Positions 1-5,974 of a DNA stretch of 8,671 nt are shown here, one piece after another. Under the pieces are notes generated by a model. That model ran no database searches. It was not told where the DNA came from and saw only the letters and a list, made by a program, of their open reading frames with translations. The position numbers were made by a program, and so were the translations under genes. Numbering within the stretch: position 1 is the stretch's first letter; every line of letters starts with the position of its first letter. This DNA comes from Cyanobacteriota bacterium (GTDB lineage Bacteria; Cyanobacteriota; Cyanobacteriia; Leptolyngbyales; Leptolyngbyaceae): positions 1 through 8,671 of the forward strand of contig JAIXVO010000425.1 of NCBI GenBank assembly GCA_027482985.1. The letters are read 5' to 3'.

Positions 1-1647
1 CGAGGGACGAAACGCGATCGCGGTCTTTTCTTGCACTTTTGCCGCAAATTCTGGTGTCCTCACAAACGCAGGTGATCGCAGCAAAAGTAATGGTGTATCG
101 GGTTTGAGACGATAGCTGAGGGAAATTAAATCACCTGTATTGGTGTAGTCTTCGCCGATCTCACTCATCACAATGGGCGCAGATTTTTGATTTAAAAGAT
201 CTGCCGTTTGATTGTTGGCAAAACTCAAATCTTTGTCCCACCAACTAAACGCTAAAGCACTCACGGTTAAGGACGTTAAACTGGCAAGCACGACCACCCC
301 TAGCACCCCCCGCCAAAACCAGGTTTGCCAAATGGTCAGTGGCATAGGTCGGAGGCTGTAGGGGGTCCGATGCCGCGTTAAGGTCGGCGATCGCCCACTG
401 TAAACCCGTTTCATCGACAGTTGGGTGGCCAGGAAATAGGCGACTGCCAGTTGAATGCCGGGATAGCAGGACACCAGATACCGACTCACCGCCGATCGCT
501 TGCCGCCCAACACCAGATCCGGCACTGCCAACAATAGGAACGGGACGGCGATCGTCACCACCACAAATAGCCAGGTTGCCAGCGGTGTGCGCCGACAGAG
601 GCTATAGACCGAAACCCCAATCAGGAGCAGAAAGGGCAACCGCAGCAGAAAAGTGAGAGGGTTGTTAAATCCAGCATCCAGGTCAAAAAACAGAGATGTA
701 AAGCTGAGCGACCAGAGTTTGAGTAAGTATGTCAGCCCTGGTGTGACTTGTGTCCAATTGGTCGTTGCGGTGGCCCGTTGCCAGTTCGTCGCCATGACTA
801 CCAGCCACGGACTAAACAACAGCAGCGCGATCGCGATCGCCCCCCAGAAAAACCGACTGATCAACCAGCCTTGTTTGCGCCAGGTGGGACTCTGCTGGCA
901 ACAAATGACCACGTAGACCCCATGACTGATGAGAGTGAGGGCAAAGAAGGGTTGGGTATACAGCCCGATCGCGCTGGCGATCGCGTACAGCCCCCAATTG
1001 AGCCAGGTGAGCAGATGGCGGGTAACATGGCGTTGACTGGTGGCTGTATGAAAGGTATCGGCTTGCAAAATTCGCACGGCTCGCAGCAGCAGGTAACTAC
1101 TGGTGAGTACCATCACGGTCAGTAAGCTGTATTGCCGCGCGGTTTGGGCAAACAGCACATCGTAGGGCGAAAGGGCAATCAAAGTCGTCGCCAGGAGCGC
1201 GATCGGATGGGAAGCAAACAGTTCCCAGGCGAGACCGTACATGGCGGGGAGGGCGAGTAAGCTCAAGAGGGCAGGTAGCGATCGCGTCACCGTTAACGGA
1301 CTGCCAAACCAACCCGTGAGCGGATCGCCCACCGTTTGCATCCAGGCGCGAGTCATTAAGAAATAGAGGGGCGGATGCTGGGGATCTTCCACCGCCAGCG
1401 ATCGCACCGTATCGGCAGCAGTACTCTCTGGCTTGATCTGTTGGTAGCGTTGCAGGGCGATCGCCGGAATTACTTGATTTTGAAAGAGTTCCTGATCAAT
1501 TTCGCTGCGGGTATAGCCAGCGGCCCGGAGGGATGTGTAAGCCTCGTCATGCCAATACACTTTGTGATTCAGATTGACAAACCGAAACACAATCCCTAAC
1601 CCGATCAGCCCTATCAGGGCAACGGTTAACCAGCGTGGAAATCGCAT
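1..1647 (-). CDS. GT-C membrane glycosyltransferase, family 39/PMT_2 type (3' end outside window)
   Basis: I translated this frame by hand: it is open for 549 codons from the ATG at 1645-1647 to base 1 with no stop, so the C-terminus is missing. Residues 5-25 form a first membrane span, followed by WHDEAY (32-37); the acidic pair D34-E35 sits where GT-C enzymes carry their catalytic or metal-binding acidic residues. EDPQHPPLY (87-95) and a SPYDVLFAQTARQYS stretch (160-174) are also typical of PMT_2/GT39-like proteins. About ten hydrophobic spans follow (roughly 125-145, 150-165, 175-190, 215-248, 265-285, 333-350, 357-380, 395-410, 445-468), then a soluble tail from about 470 that runs out of the window. 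Members of the family move a sugar from a polyprenyl-phosphate carrier to protein, lipid or glycan on the outer face of the membrane; the substrate here cannot be told. The start is supported by a strong Shine-Dalgarno sequence 8 nt upstream. The gene is divergent from the ArsA-type ATPase gene. Confidence 0.85.
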   Translation of the reverse strand, partial: MRFPRWLTVALIGLIGLGIVFRFVNLNHKVYWHDEAYTSLRAAGYTRSEIDQELFQNQVIPAIALQRYQQIKPESTAADTVRSLAVEDPQHPPLYFLMTRAWMQTVGDPLTGWFGSPLTVTRSLPALLSLLALPAMYGLAWELFASHPIALLATTLIALSPYDVLFAQTARQYSLLTVMVLTSSYLLLRAVRILQADTFHTATSQRHVTRHLLTWLNWGLYAIASAIGLYTQPFFALTLISHGVYVVICCQQSPTWRKQGWLISRFFWGAIAIALLLFSPWLVVMATNWQRATATTNWTQVTPGLTYLLKLWSLSFTSLFFDLDAGFNNPLTFLLRLPFLLLIGVSVYSLCRRTPLATWLFVVVTIAVPFLLLAVPDLVLGGKRSAVSRYLVSCYPGIQLAVAYFLATQLSMKRVYSGRSPTLTRHRTPYSLRPMPLTIWQTWFWRGVLGVVVLASLTSLTVSALAFSWWDKDLSFANNQTADLLNQKSAPIVMSEIGEDYTNTGDLISLSYRLKPDTPLLLLRSPAFVRTPEFAAKVQEKTAIAFRPS

Positions 1648-1818
1648 GGTTGATGCCTCCCCTCCAGGTTGCAACAATGATCCTGCTATAAAACCACTGG
1701 ATCCATCGGCCTGCAATTGCCTATGTGCCAGTCCCCCAAATGCACCGCAGTTTGGCAGCCGACTTGGGGAACGCTAAGGGCACTGTTCTCATTCCGCCCT
1801 TGGGTTGGATTGCCCCCC
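1648..1818. promoter_or_regulatory. Divergent intergenic region, glycosyltransferase / ArsA-type ATPase
   Basis: This 171-bp gap separates two divergent start codons and should hold both promoters. An AT-rich island at 1685-1692 reads TATAAA on the plus strand (1687-1692) and TATAGC on the minus strand (1685-1690), so either could be a -10 element. I find no convincing -35 for either direction. The frame of the ATPase stays open upstream to an ATG at 1717, but the extra 34 residues do not resemble the family, so I treat the stretch as untranslated. Confidence 0.35.
1656..1665 (-). promoter_or_regulatory. Shine-Dalgarno sequence of the glycosyltransferase gene
   Basis: Read on the minus strand this is GGAGGGGAGG, two adjacent GGAGG cores. 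The nearer one ends 8 nt before the ATG at 1645-1647. It decides the start of the glycosyltransferase and is one of only two clear Shine-Dalgarno sequences in the window. Confidence 0.75.
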
Positions 1819-3711
1819 ATGCTTGACCTCTACTCTTCCCAGCGACTCCTGTTAATTAGCGGCAAAGGCGGTGTGGGCAAAACCACTTTCTCCTGTGCCT
1901 GGGCGCGATCGCTGGCTCAACAATTTCCGGGCGATCGCGTGTTGCTACTCTCCACCGACCCAGCCCATTCCCTGGGAGACGTGTTGCAACTGCCCGTCAC
2001 CGCTAACCCCACCGCCAGCCCCGACTTCCCGAATTTGCAGGTGCAAGCCTTGGATGCTGCGGCTCTACTGCAAACCTTCAAAACTGAGTATGGGCAGGTG
2101 TTGGAACTGTTGGTGGAGCGGGGCAGTTTTGTCCAGCGGGAAGACCTCTCCCCGGTGTGGGATTTGAGCTGGCCGGGATTGGATGAACTGATGGGAATTT
2201 TGGAAATTCAGCGCTTGCTCCGGCAGCAGGTGGTCGATCGCGTCGTCGTCGATATGGCTCCCAGCGGGCATACTCTCAACCTGTTCGGGCTGATGGATTT
2301 CCTGGATGAGTTTCTGGTGGCGCTGGATTTGTTTCAGGAAAAACATCGCGTCATCCAAAAAAGTTTTACTGGCACAACCACTCTGGACACCGCCGACACT
2401 TTCCTCACCACGATGAAAGCCGATCTGGCAGCGGGACGTGCCCTCTTACGAGATGTGACCCAAACCGCCTGCCTGGTGGTGGCGATCGCCGAACCCATGA
2501 GCCTGCTCGAAACCCGTCGCTTTCTGGCGGCACTGCAAACGCTGGCGATTCCCTGTGGCGGCTTCTGCCTGAATCGGCTCGTGGACTTGCCCACGCCCAC
2601 CACGGTTCCTTCGCTCTGCGATCGCTATCTGGAACAACAATATTTGCTCAAAGATTTTCTCCTGCTGGCAGCTGGTCTGCCAGTCTTCACCCTGCCGCAA
2701 CAAGCCGCTGAACCTGTCGGTAGTGCGGCGCTGGATCACCTGCTCCAGCAAATCCAACCCCTCACCGAAGTTGCCCCCCTGCCGCAACTTCCTACCGTTA
2801 ACATCCCCGCCCCCATCCCCCCCGGGTTTGAGGATTTTCTGGCAGCGGGACGACGATTAATTTTGGTCGGTGGCAAAGGGGGCGTGGGGAAAACCACTGT
2901 TGCCGCCGCGATCGCTGTTGGCATGGCAGAACGGTATCCCGATCGCCCGATTCGCGTCATTTCGATTGACCCAGCCCATTCGCTGGGGGATGCGTTGGGA
3001 GTAACTTTGGGACATGAGGCGATCGCCATTACGCCCAACCTGACCGGACAAGAAATCGATGCCGAACAGGTGTTAGCCCAATTCCGAGAAGAGTATCTCT
3101 GGGAACTCGCCAGCATGATGAGTGGGGAGTCGGGCGACGCCGATGTCAGCCTGAAAATTGCCTATGGCCCAGAAGGTTGGCGGCGGATTGTGACCCAATC
3201 GCTCCCCGGCATTGATGAGATGTTGTCTCTCGTCACCGTGATGGCACTGTTAGAGCAAAACCAGCAAGCCTTGATTATTCTGGATACCGCTCCCACCGGA
3301 CATTTGTTGCGCTTCCTGGAAATGCCCACCGCCATGACCGATTGGCTCGCCTGGATTTTCAAACTTTGGATGAAATATCAGGATGTCTTAGGTCACGTCG
3401 CCTTGATGGGCCGCTTACGTACTTTGCGGCAGCGCGTGGTACAAGCTCAGAAAAAACTGAAAGACCCCACCTACACCGAGTTCATCGGTGTCGTGCAAGC
3501 ACAATCCGCGATTTTGGCAGAAGCCCATCGCCTGACGCGATCGCTGGAGGCTTTAAACGTCAGCCAGCACTACCTCGTCGTGAATCGGTACGAACTCGGT
3601 CAGGAAGTTCCCCCCGACTTCCCCCAAACCCTCGTCCGCCTGCCCCACCTGCCCCGCAACGTCGCTCCCCAAGACCGGATTCATCAGGCCGCCACGCTGC
3701 TCTTTGAGTAG
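1819..3711 (+). CDS. Tandem two-domain ArsA/Get3-family ATPase
   Basis: A 630-residue protein made of two homologous P-loop ATPase halves, like ArsA pump ATPases (583 aa in E. coli). Half 1 has the deviant Walker A GKGGVGKTT at 15-23, switch I DPAHSLGD at 47-54 and DMAPSGHTL at 145-153. Half 2 has GKGGVGKTT at 352-360, DPAHSLGD at 384-391 and DTAPTGHLLRFLEMP at 489-503. A proline-rich linker lies at about 315-338. Both nucleotide sites look intact. Cysteines are C26, C218, C246, C250 and C267, with none in half 2, so the metalloid site of E. coli ArsA (cysteines from both halves) cannot be built the same way; no Get3-type CxxC is present either. The protein is probably cytosolic, and its client (metalloid efflux, tail-anchored protein targeting, or something else) is open. 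No arsB, arsD or arsR is nearby. I chose the ATG at 1819 because the family homology begins there; an ATG at 1717 would add 34 unrelated residues. There is no clear Shine-Dalgarno for either. Confidence 0.9.
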   Translation: MLDLYSSQRLLLISGKGGVGKTTFSCAWARSLAQQFPGDRVLLLSTDPAHSLGDVLQLPVTANPTASPDFPNLQVQALDAAALLQTFKTEYGQVLELLVERGSFVQREDLSPVWDLSWPGLDELMGILEIQRLLRQQVVDRVVVDMAPSGHTLNLFGLMDFLDEFLVALDLFQEKHRVIQKSFTGTTTLDTADTFLTTMKADLAAGRALLRDVTQTACLVVAIAEPMSLLETRRFLAALQTLAIPCGGFCLNRLVDLPTPTTVPSLCDRYLEQQYLLKDFLLLAAGLPVFTLPQQAAEPVGSAALDHLLQQIQPLTEVAPLPQLPTVNIPAPIPPGFEDFLAAGRRLILVGGKGGVGKTTVAAAIAVGMAERYPDRPIRVISIDPAHSLGDALGVTLGHEAIAITPNLTGQEIDAEQVLAQFREEYLWELASMMSGESGDADVSLKIAYGPEGWRRIVTQSLPGIDEMLSLVTVMALLEQNQQALIILDTAPTGHLLRFLEMPTAMTDWLAWIFKLWMKYQDVLGHVALMGRLRTLRQRVVQAQKKLKDPTYTEFIGVVQAQSAILAEAHRLTRSLEALNVSQHYLVVNRYELGQEVPPDFPQTLVRLPHLPRNVAPQDRIHQAATLLFE

Positions 3712-3731
3712 TGGCGGCGGCTGGCGGCGGC
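3712..3731. repeat. Tandem 10-bp duplication after the ATPase stop codon
   Basis: TGGCGGCGGC occurs twice head to tail (3712-3721 and 3722-3731), directly after the TAG at 3709-3711. It is probably a slippage product with no evident function. Confidence 0.7.
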
Positions 3732-3762
3732 TATAGCTTGGCAAAAAATGGCGATCGCCGGA

Positions 3763-3838
3763 GGGTGTCGTCAGCGACAGCGTAACGCACCACCCCCAGC
3801 ATCACGTACGTTATGGCGTTGCCTAACAGCACCCTACG
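3763..3838. repeat. Imperfect inverted repeat of a common cyanobacterial intergenic type
   Basis: The left arm begins GGGTGTCGTCAGCGA and continues to CGTAACGCACC. The right arm runs from ACGTTATGGCG to CCTAACAGCACCCTACG. Reverse-complementing the right arm gives GGGTGCTGTTAGGCAACG..., which aligns with the left arm with a few mismatches and one-base gaps. The words GTAACGCACC and CTAACAGCACCCTACG match my memory of short hairpin repeats scattered between genes in many cyanobacteria. It lies between two convergent genes, so the RNA hairpin could also help stop transcription from either side, although neither side has a good T-tract. The family assignment is from memory, not from a search. Confidence 0.6.
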
Positions 3839-3866
3839 CAATCCCAATGATTTCTGCGAAGTCCGT

Positions 3867-3887
3867 CTTGCCTGCTGCCCTCTGCCT
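3867..3887. repeat. Short degenerate heptamer repeat
   Basis: Three 7-bp units, CTTGCCT, GCTGCCC and TCTGCCT, keep TGCC in phase at 3869, 3876 and 3883. They abut and just enter the stop codon of the permease gene. They resemble the short tandemly repeated heptamers of filamentous cyanobacteria, but three imperfect copies are weak evidence. Confidence 0.4.
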
Positions 3888-4714
3888 TAATCCTGCTGGT
3901 GGGAAAATTGATAAGCTCCGGCAATGGAAAGGGCGATCGCGACCACCAGCAGCACCGGGATGGCATACCAGGGAAACTGCGATAAGGGCAGATAGGCAGC
4001 GGCACGTAAAGCGAGGCTGGTGTAGGTGAGGGGCAGCAGGTAGACGACGAATTTAAGGGCGATCGGCAAGCTGGCAGGGTCGAAGAACGTTGCGCCCAGA
4101 AAGGACATCGGCACAATTACGAAGTTGTTGTAGATACCGACGCTTTCCAGGGATTTGACATTGAGGCCGACAATTACGCCCAACCCGGCAAAGACGGCAC
4201 AGTTCAAGAGCAACACCAGCAAAAACAGGGGATTCAGGAAGCTCCACACTTTGCCCGTAAACAAAATTGCCACCAGAATCACCGAACCTGCCGTCAGCAT
4301 GCCGCGCACTACACCTGCCAGCATTTTGCCCATGTGTAACGACAGCGGATGGATGGGCATCAACATCAGTTCTTCAAAGGTTTTAGTGAACAGGCGATCG
4401 CCACAAATCGAAAACGTCGTCCCGCCAAAACTAATCACCATGGATGACAGTGCCACCATCCCCGGCAAAATGAATTGCAGGTAATTGTCTCCCGCAGAGG
4501 GCTTAATCGAGGCATCGATCGCACTGCCCAGCCCCAACCCAAACCCGACAATATAAATGAGGGGCGAAATTAAACCCGATGCCGCAACCTGCACCAACCG
4601 CACCCGCAGATCCAGCCAATCCCCCCAAAAGACCGTCGCCGTATCACTCCACAACGTCCTCAAGAGTGCCGCCGAACCCGAATTTTTTTGCCCCTGGAAT
4701 GCGCGATCGACCAT
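3887..4714 (-). CDS. ABC-2 type transporter permease (DrrB/NodJ-like)
   Basis: A 275-residue integral membrane protein with about six hydrophobic segments (roughly 43-63, 80-98, 130-152, 159-184, 194-210 and 250-268, plus a weaker one near 221-238). A charged N-terminal stretch including DLRVRL (35-40) precedes the first span. The signature region of the family is seen as EELMLMPIHPLSLHMGKMLAG (114-134, written here as the span with E114, P120, P123, G129 and K130 as key positions), and LLPLTYTSLALR (226-237) corresponds to the LNPLTY...LR motif near the C-terminus. Such permeases pair with an ABC ATPase to export drugs, lipids or polysaccharides across the inner membrane. No ATPase gene adjoins it, so the partner must be encoded elsewhere; the ArsA-type ATPase next door is a different family and is not a candidate. 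The start at 4714 is fixed by GGAGG 8 nt upstream. The frame extends 46 codons further, but that stretch covers the promoter region and looks non-coding. Substrate unknown. Confidence 0.88.
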   Translation of the reverse strand: MVDRAFQGQKNSGSAALLRTLWSDTATVFWGDWLDLRVRLVQVAASGLISPLIYIVGFGLGLGSAIDASIKPSAGDNYLQFILPGMVALSSMVISFGGTTFSICGDRLFTKTFEELMLMPIHPLSLHMGKMLAGVVRGMLTAGSVILVAILFTGKVWSFLNPLFLLVLLLNCAVFAGLGVIVGLNVKSLESVGIYNNFVIVPMSFLGATFFDPASLPIALKFVVYLLPLTYTSLALRAAAYLPLSQFPWYAIPVLLVVAIALSIAGAYQFSHQQD

Positions 4715-4722
4715 GATTCTGT

Positions 4723-4727
4723 CCTCC
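4723..4727 (-). promoter_or_regulatory. Shine-Dalgarno sequence of the permease gene
   Basis: Minus-strand GGAGG lies 8 nt before the ATG at 4712-4714. It supports the 275-residue protein over the longer in-frame start at 4852. Confidence 0.75.
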
Positions 4728-4742
4728 CTACCACCAGTCTTT

Positions 4743-4748
4743 ACTATA
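4743..4748 (-). promoter_or_regulatory. Candidate -10 element of the permease gene
   Basis: Minus-strand TATAGT, within CTTTTATAGTAAAG, sits about 28 nt upstream of the start codon. I see no matching -35 hexamer, so this is a suggestion only. Confidence 0.35.
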
Positions 4749-4814
4749 AAAGACCAGGGAACCACGGGTCGCCAATTTCCGCCCAGGGTGAGACTTGCCC
4801 ACGCAATTGAGGCG

Positions 4815-4837
4815 GAGACGTGCCAGCGGCGCGTCTC
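4815..4837. repeat. GAGACG...CGTCTC hairpin repeat
   Basis: GAGACGTGCC, then AGC, then GGCGCGTCTC: two 10-nt arms complementary at 9 of 10 positions (the exception can pair as G-U in RNA) around a 3-nt loop. Palindromes of the form GAGACG-N-CGTCTC followed by TAC are, from memory, a familiar dispersed intergenic element in cyanobacteria. It lies midway between two divergent start codons, more than 90 bp from each, so it may be a passive repeat or part of the shared control region. Confidence 0.65.
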
Positions 4838-4871
4838 TACGAGGCACCCCACGCCGCCCCCTCCGATTTGT

Positions 4872-4877
4872 TATAGT
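4872..4877 (+). promoter_or_regulatory. Candidate -10 element of the DUF3172 gene
   Basis: TATAGT in the context TTGTTATAGTCATACTG, 53 nt upstream of the ATG at 4931. No -35 hexamer is recognisable at the usual distance. The same hexamer occurs in mirror position for the permease gene, which makes a divergent promoter pair plausible but unproven. Confidence 0.35.
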
Positions 4878-4930
4878 CATACTGAATTCGCGGCATACTG
4901 GAAGACATAGGCAAGTTTTTTTGGACTCTT

Positions 4931-5548
4931 ATGGCAAAACGTCGTCCTCGTTCTTCTACCTACAACAACAACTACGATCGCAACTTTGAGCGAGAGTTCG
5001 AGGAGTATGCGAGCTTGGAGCCAGAGTCGAAACAGCGGAAGTCGGCGAAGTCGATGATTTTTAATGCCACGACGATCGCGATTTTGGCGGGTGTGTTCAT
5101 CCTGGGGATTGGGCTGGGCATGGGCTTTAGCTCGGTCAGCGGGGTGACGAATAATGCGGGCACCAAGATTGTGACCCAGAGTGAACTGGATACCAAAGCG
5201 CCGAATGCTGATATTTGTGTGCAGTTTGGAGCGAGTGCGATCGTCACGGATATGCGGGTGTTTGTCACCTTGAACCCGTTAAACTTCTACGTCTCGCAAG
5301 CTAAATCGCCTCCCGGTTGTGTCCTCCGTAGCAATAACTGGTCAGTCCTGGAACAACGCGGTCTGGTGAAGCCAGAACAGGTGCGGGATTGTAAGCAACG
5401 GATGAACACCTTCGGCTTTACGGGCGACCTCGGCACCACTCCTGAAATTAACTGCGTTTACCAGAACAACACCACCCAAAACCTGTTCCTGGAACAAAAC
5501 GGCCCTAATGGTAAGCCCGTCGCTGAACCCGACAACGAACGCTTCTAA
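4931..5548 (+). CDS. DUF3172 family single-span membrane protein
   Basis: A 205-residue protein whose sequence I recognise as the DUF3172 family of cyanobacteria. The first 40 residues are hydrophilic and rich in Arg, Asn and Tyr, then in acidic and basic residues. A single glycine-containing hydrophobic span at about 43-66 follows. The conserved block comes after it: NPLNFYVSQ (115-123), PGCVLRSNNWSVLEQRGLV (128-146), CKQRMNTFGFTGDLG (154-168) and PEINCVYQN (171-179). Four cysteines, C96, C130, C154 and C175, all lie after the membrane span, so if that part is in the periplasm or lumen they could form two disulfides. With a basic, arginine-rich N-terminus the positive-inside rule favours N-in, C-out. 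Function is unknown for the family. No Shine-Dalgarno precedes the ATG; a run of seven T ends 13 nt before it. The gene stands alone, with a terminator 25 bp downstream. Confidence 0.9.
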   Translation: MAKRRPRSSTYNNNYDRNFEREFEEYASLEPESKQRKSAKSMIFNATTIAILAGVFILGIGLGMGFSSVSGVTNNAGTKIVTQSELDTKAPNADICVQFGASAIVTDMRVFVTLNPLNFYVSQAKSPPGCVLRSNNWSVLEQRGLVKPEQVRDCKQRMNTFGFTGDLGTTPEINCVYQNNTTQNLFLEQNGPNGKPVAEPDNERF

Positions 5549-5572
5549 TCCAATTTCAGGCGAATCTCAAAT

Positions 5573-5606
5573 AGGACAGTTCGGTATTACTGAACTGCCC
5601 TGTTTT
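5573..5606 (+). terminator. Rho-independent terminator-like hairpin after the DUF3172 gene
   Basis: The core pair is CAGTTC (5577-5582) with GAACTG (5592-5597). It extends inward by a G-T wobble, a G-C and a T-A pair to an ATT loop, and outward past one A/C mismatch to AGG (5573-5575) pairing with CCT. TGTTTT follows at 5601-5606. The stem and position, just past the DUF3172 stop, make a terminator likely. It also lies beyond the 3' end of the convergent UPF0175 gene, so it may serve both strands, although the T-run on the minus side is short. Confidence 0.7.
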
Positions 5607-5651
5607 GGAGTTTTGAAATCTCGGAGCAGGCAAATCGTCAGCGGTTGAACA

Positions 5652-5900
5652 TCACAATCGACTTAATGCCTGGAGGTTCTGTAAATCCAACTCAAAATCT
5701 GGGATGTCGTAGGTATACAGCGGAATCTTCCGTTGTCTGAGCAATCGCCGGAAATCATTCAAAGACATTGCTGCGAACTGACTAGCATATCCAACGGTTA
5801 AGCGGCCACTTTGAAACAAGTACAGGGCAATTTCTTGACGAAACTCAGCGTCTGTTAATTGCGCAGCCTGTAAAATTTCATCTGAAATCACGATGCTCAT
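5652..5900 (-). CDS. UPF0175 family small protein (antitoxin-like)
   Basis: An 82-residue protein with the UPF0175 pattern. A short N-terminal beta segment, MSIVISDEIL, is followed by a helix, EFRQEIALYLFQSGRLTVGYA (20-39 region; key residues E23, A25, L28, F29, G32, L34, G37 and A39). A helix-turn-helix-like part then covers about 36-56, including FAAMSLNDFRRLLRQRKIP (42-60), and the acidic tail DIPDFELDLQNL (65-76) ends the protein. Members are common in cyanobacteria and archaea and often precede a PIN-domain (DUF3368) gene, for which they are thought to act as antitoxin. Here no PIN gene follows: the TGA at 5652-5654 overlaps an ATG (TGATG), but that frame stops after four codons. The gene is 72 bp downstream of the AMIN-protein gene on the same strand. 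It is visibly lower in G+C than its neighbours and has no HIP1 site, which may mean acquisition. There is no Shine-Dalgarno before the ATG. Confidence 0.8.
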   Translation of the reverse strand: MSIVISDEILQAAQLTDAEFRQEIALYLFQSGRLTVGYASQFAAMSLNDFRRLLRQRKIPLYTYDIPDFELDLQNLQALSRL

Positions 5901-5944
5901 ACTGAGTTCAATGGAGATGACGCTTCTACAATCATTCTAAACAT

Positions 5945-5974
5945 GAACATCGTTGGAGATGAACCCGGATGTTC
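5945..5974 (-). terminator. Weak hairpin between the AMIN-protein gene and the UPF0175 gene
   Basis: GAACATC (5945-5951) and GATGTTC (5968-5974) form a perfect 7-bp inverted repeat with a 16-nt loop. The right arm overlaps the stop codon of the AMIN-protein gene (5973-5975). On the minus strand the stem is followed by ATGTTTAG, a poor T-tract. It could be a leaky terminator or RNA end that separates the two co-oriented genes, or chance. Confidence 0.3.

Noticed and set aside
653..1312. Open frames on the plus strand at 653-916 and 748-1125, and on the minus strand at 812-997 and 1097-1312.
   Set aside because: All are shadows of the glycosyltransferase gene, whose long minus-strand frame has a consistent membrane-protein sequence.
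1717..1818. A 34-residue N-terminal extension of the ArsA-type ATPase starting at the ATG at 1717.
   Set aside because: The residues have no family resemblance, and the normal ArsA start lies about 14 residues before the P-loop, which the ATG at 1819 gives.
3748..4029. A 93-codon plus-strand open frame over the intergenic repeat and the permease 3' end.
   Set aside because: It consists of repeat sequence and antisense of the permease gene, with no recognisable protein features.
1819..4714. The idea that the ArsA-type ATPase and the ABC-2 permease form one exporter.
   Set aside because: ArsA-type ATPases are not ABC ATPases, lack the LSGGQ signature, and the two genes are convergent rather than co-transcribed.
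4715..4852. A 46-residue N-terminal extension of the permease.
   Set aside because: It would cover the Shine-Dalgarno, the TATAGT element and the hairpin repeat; the start at 4714 has GGAGG at proper spacing.
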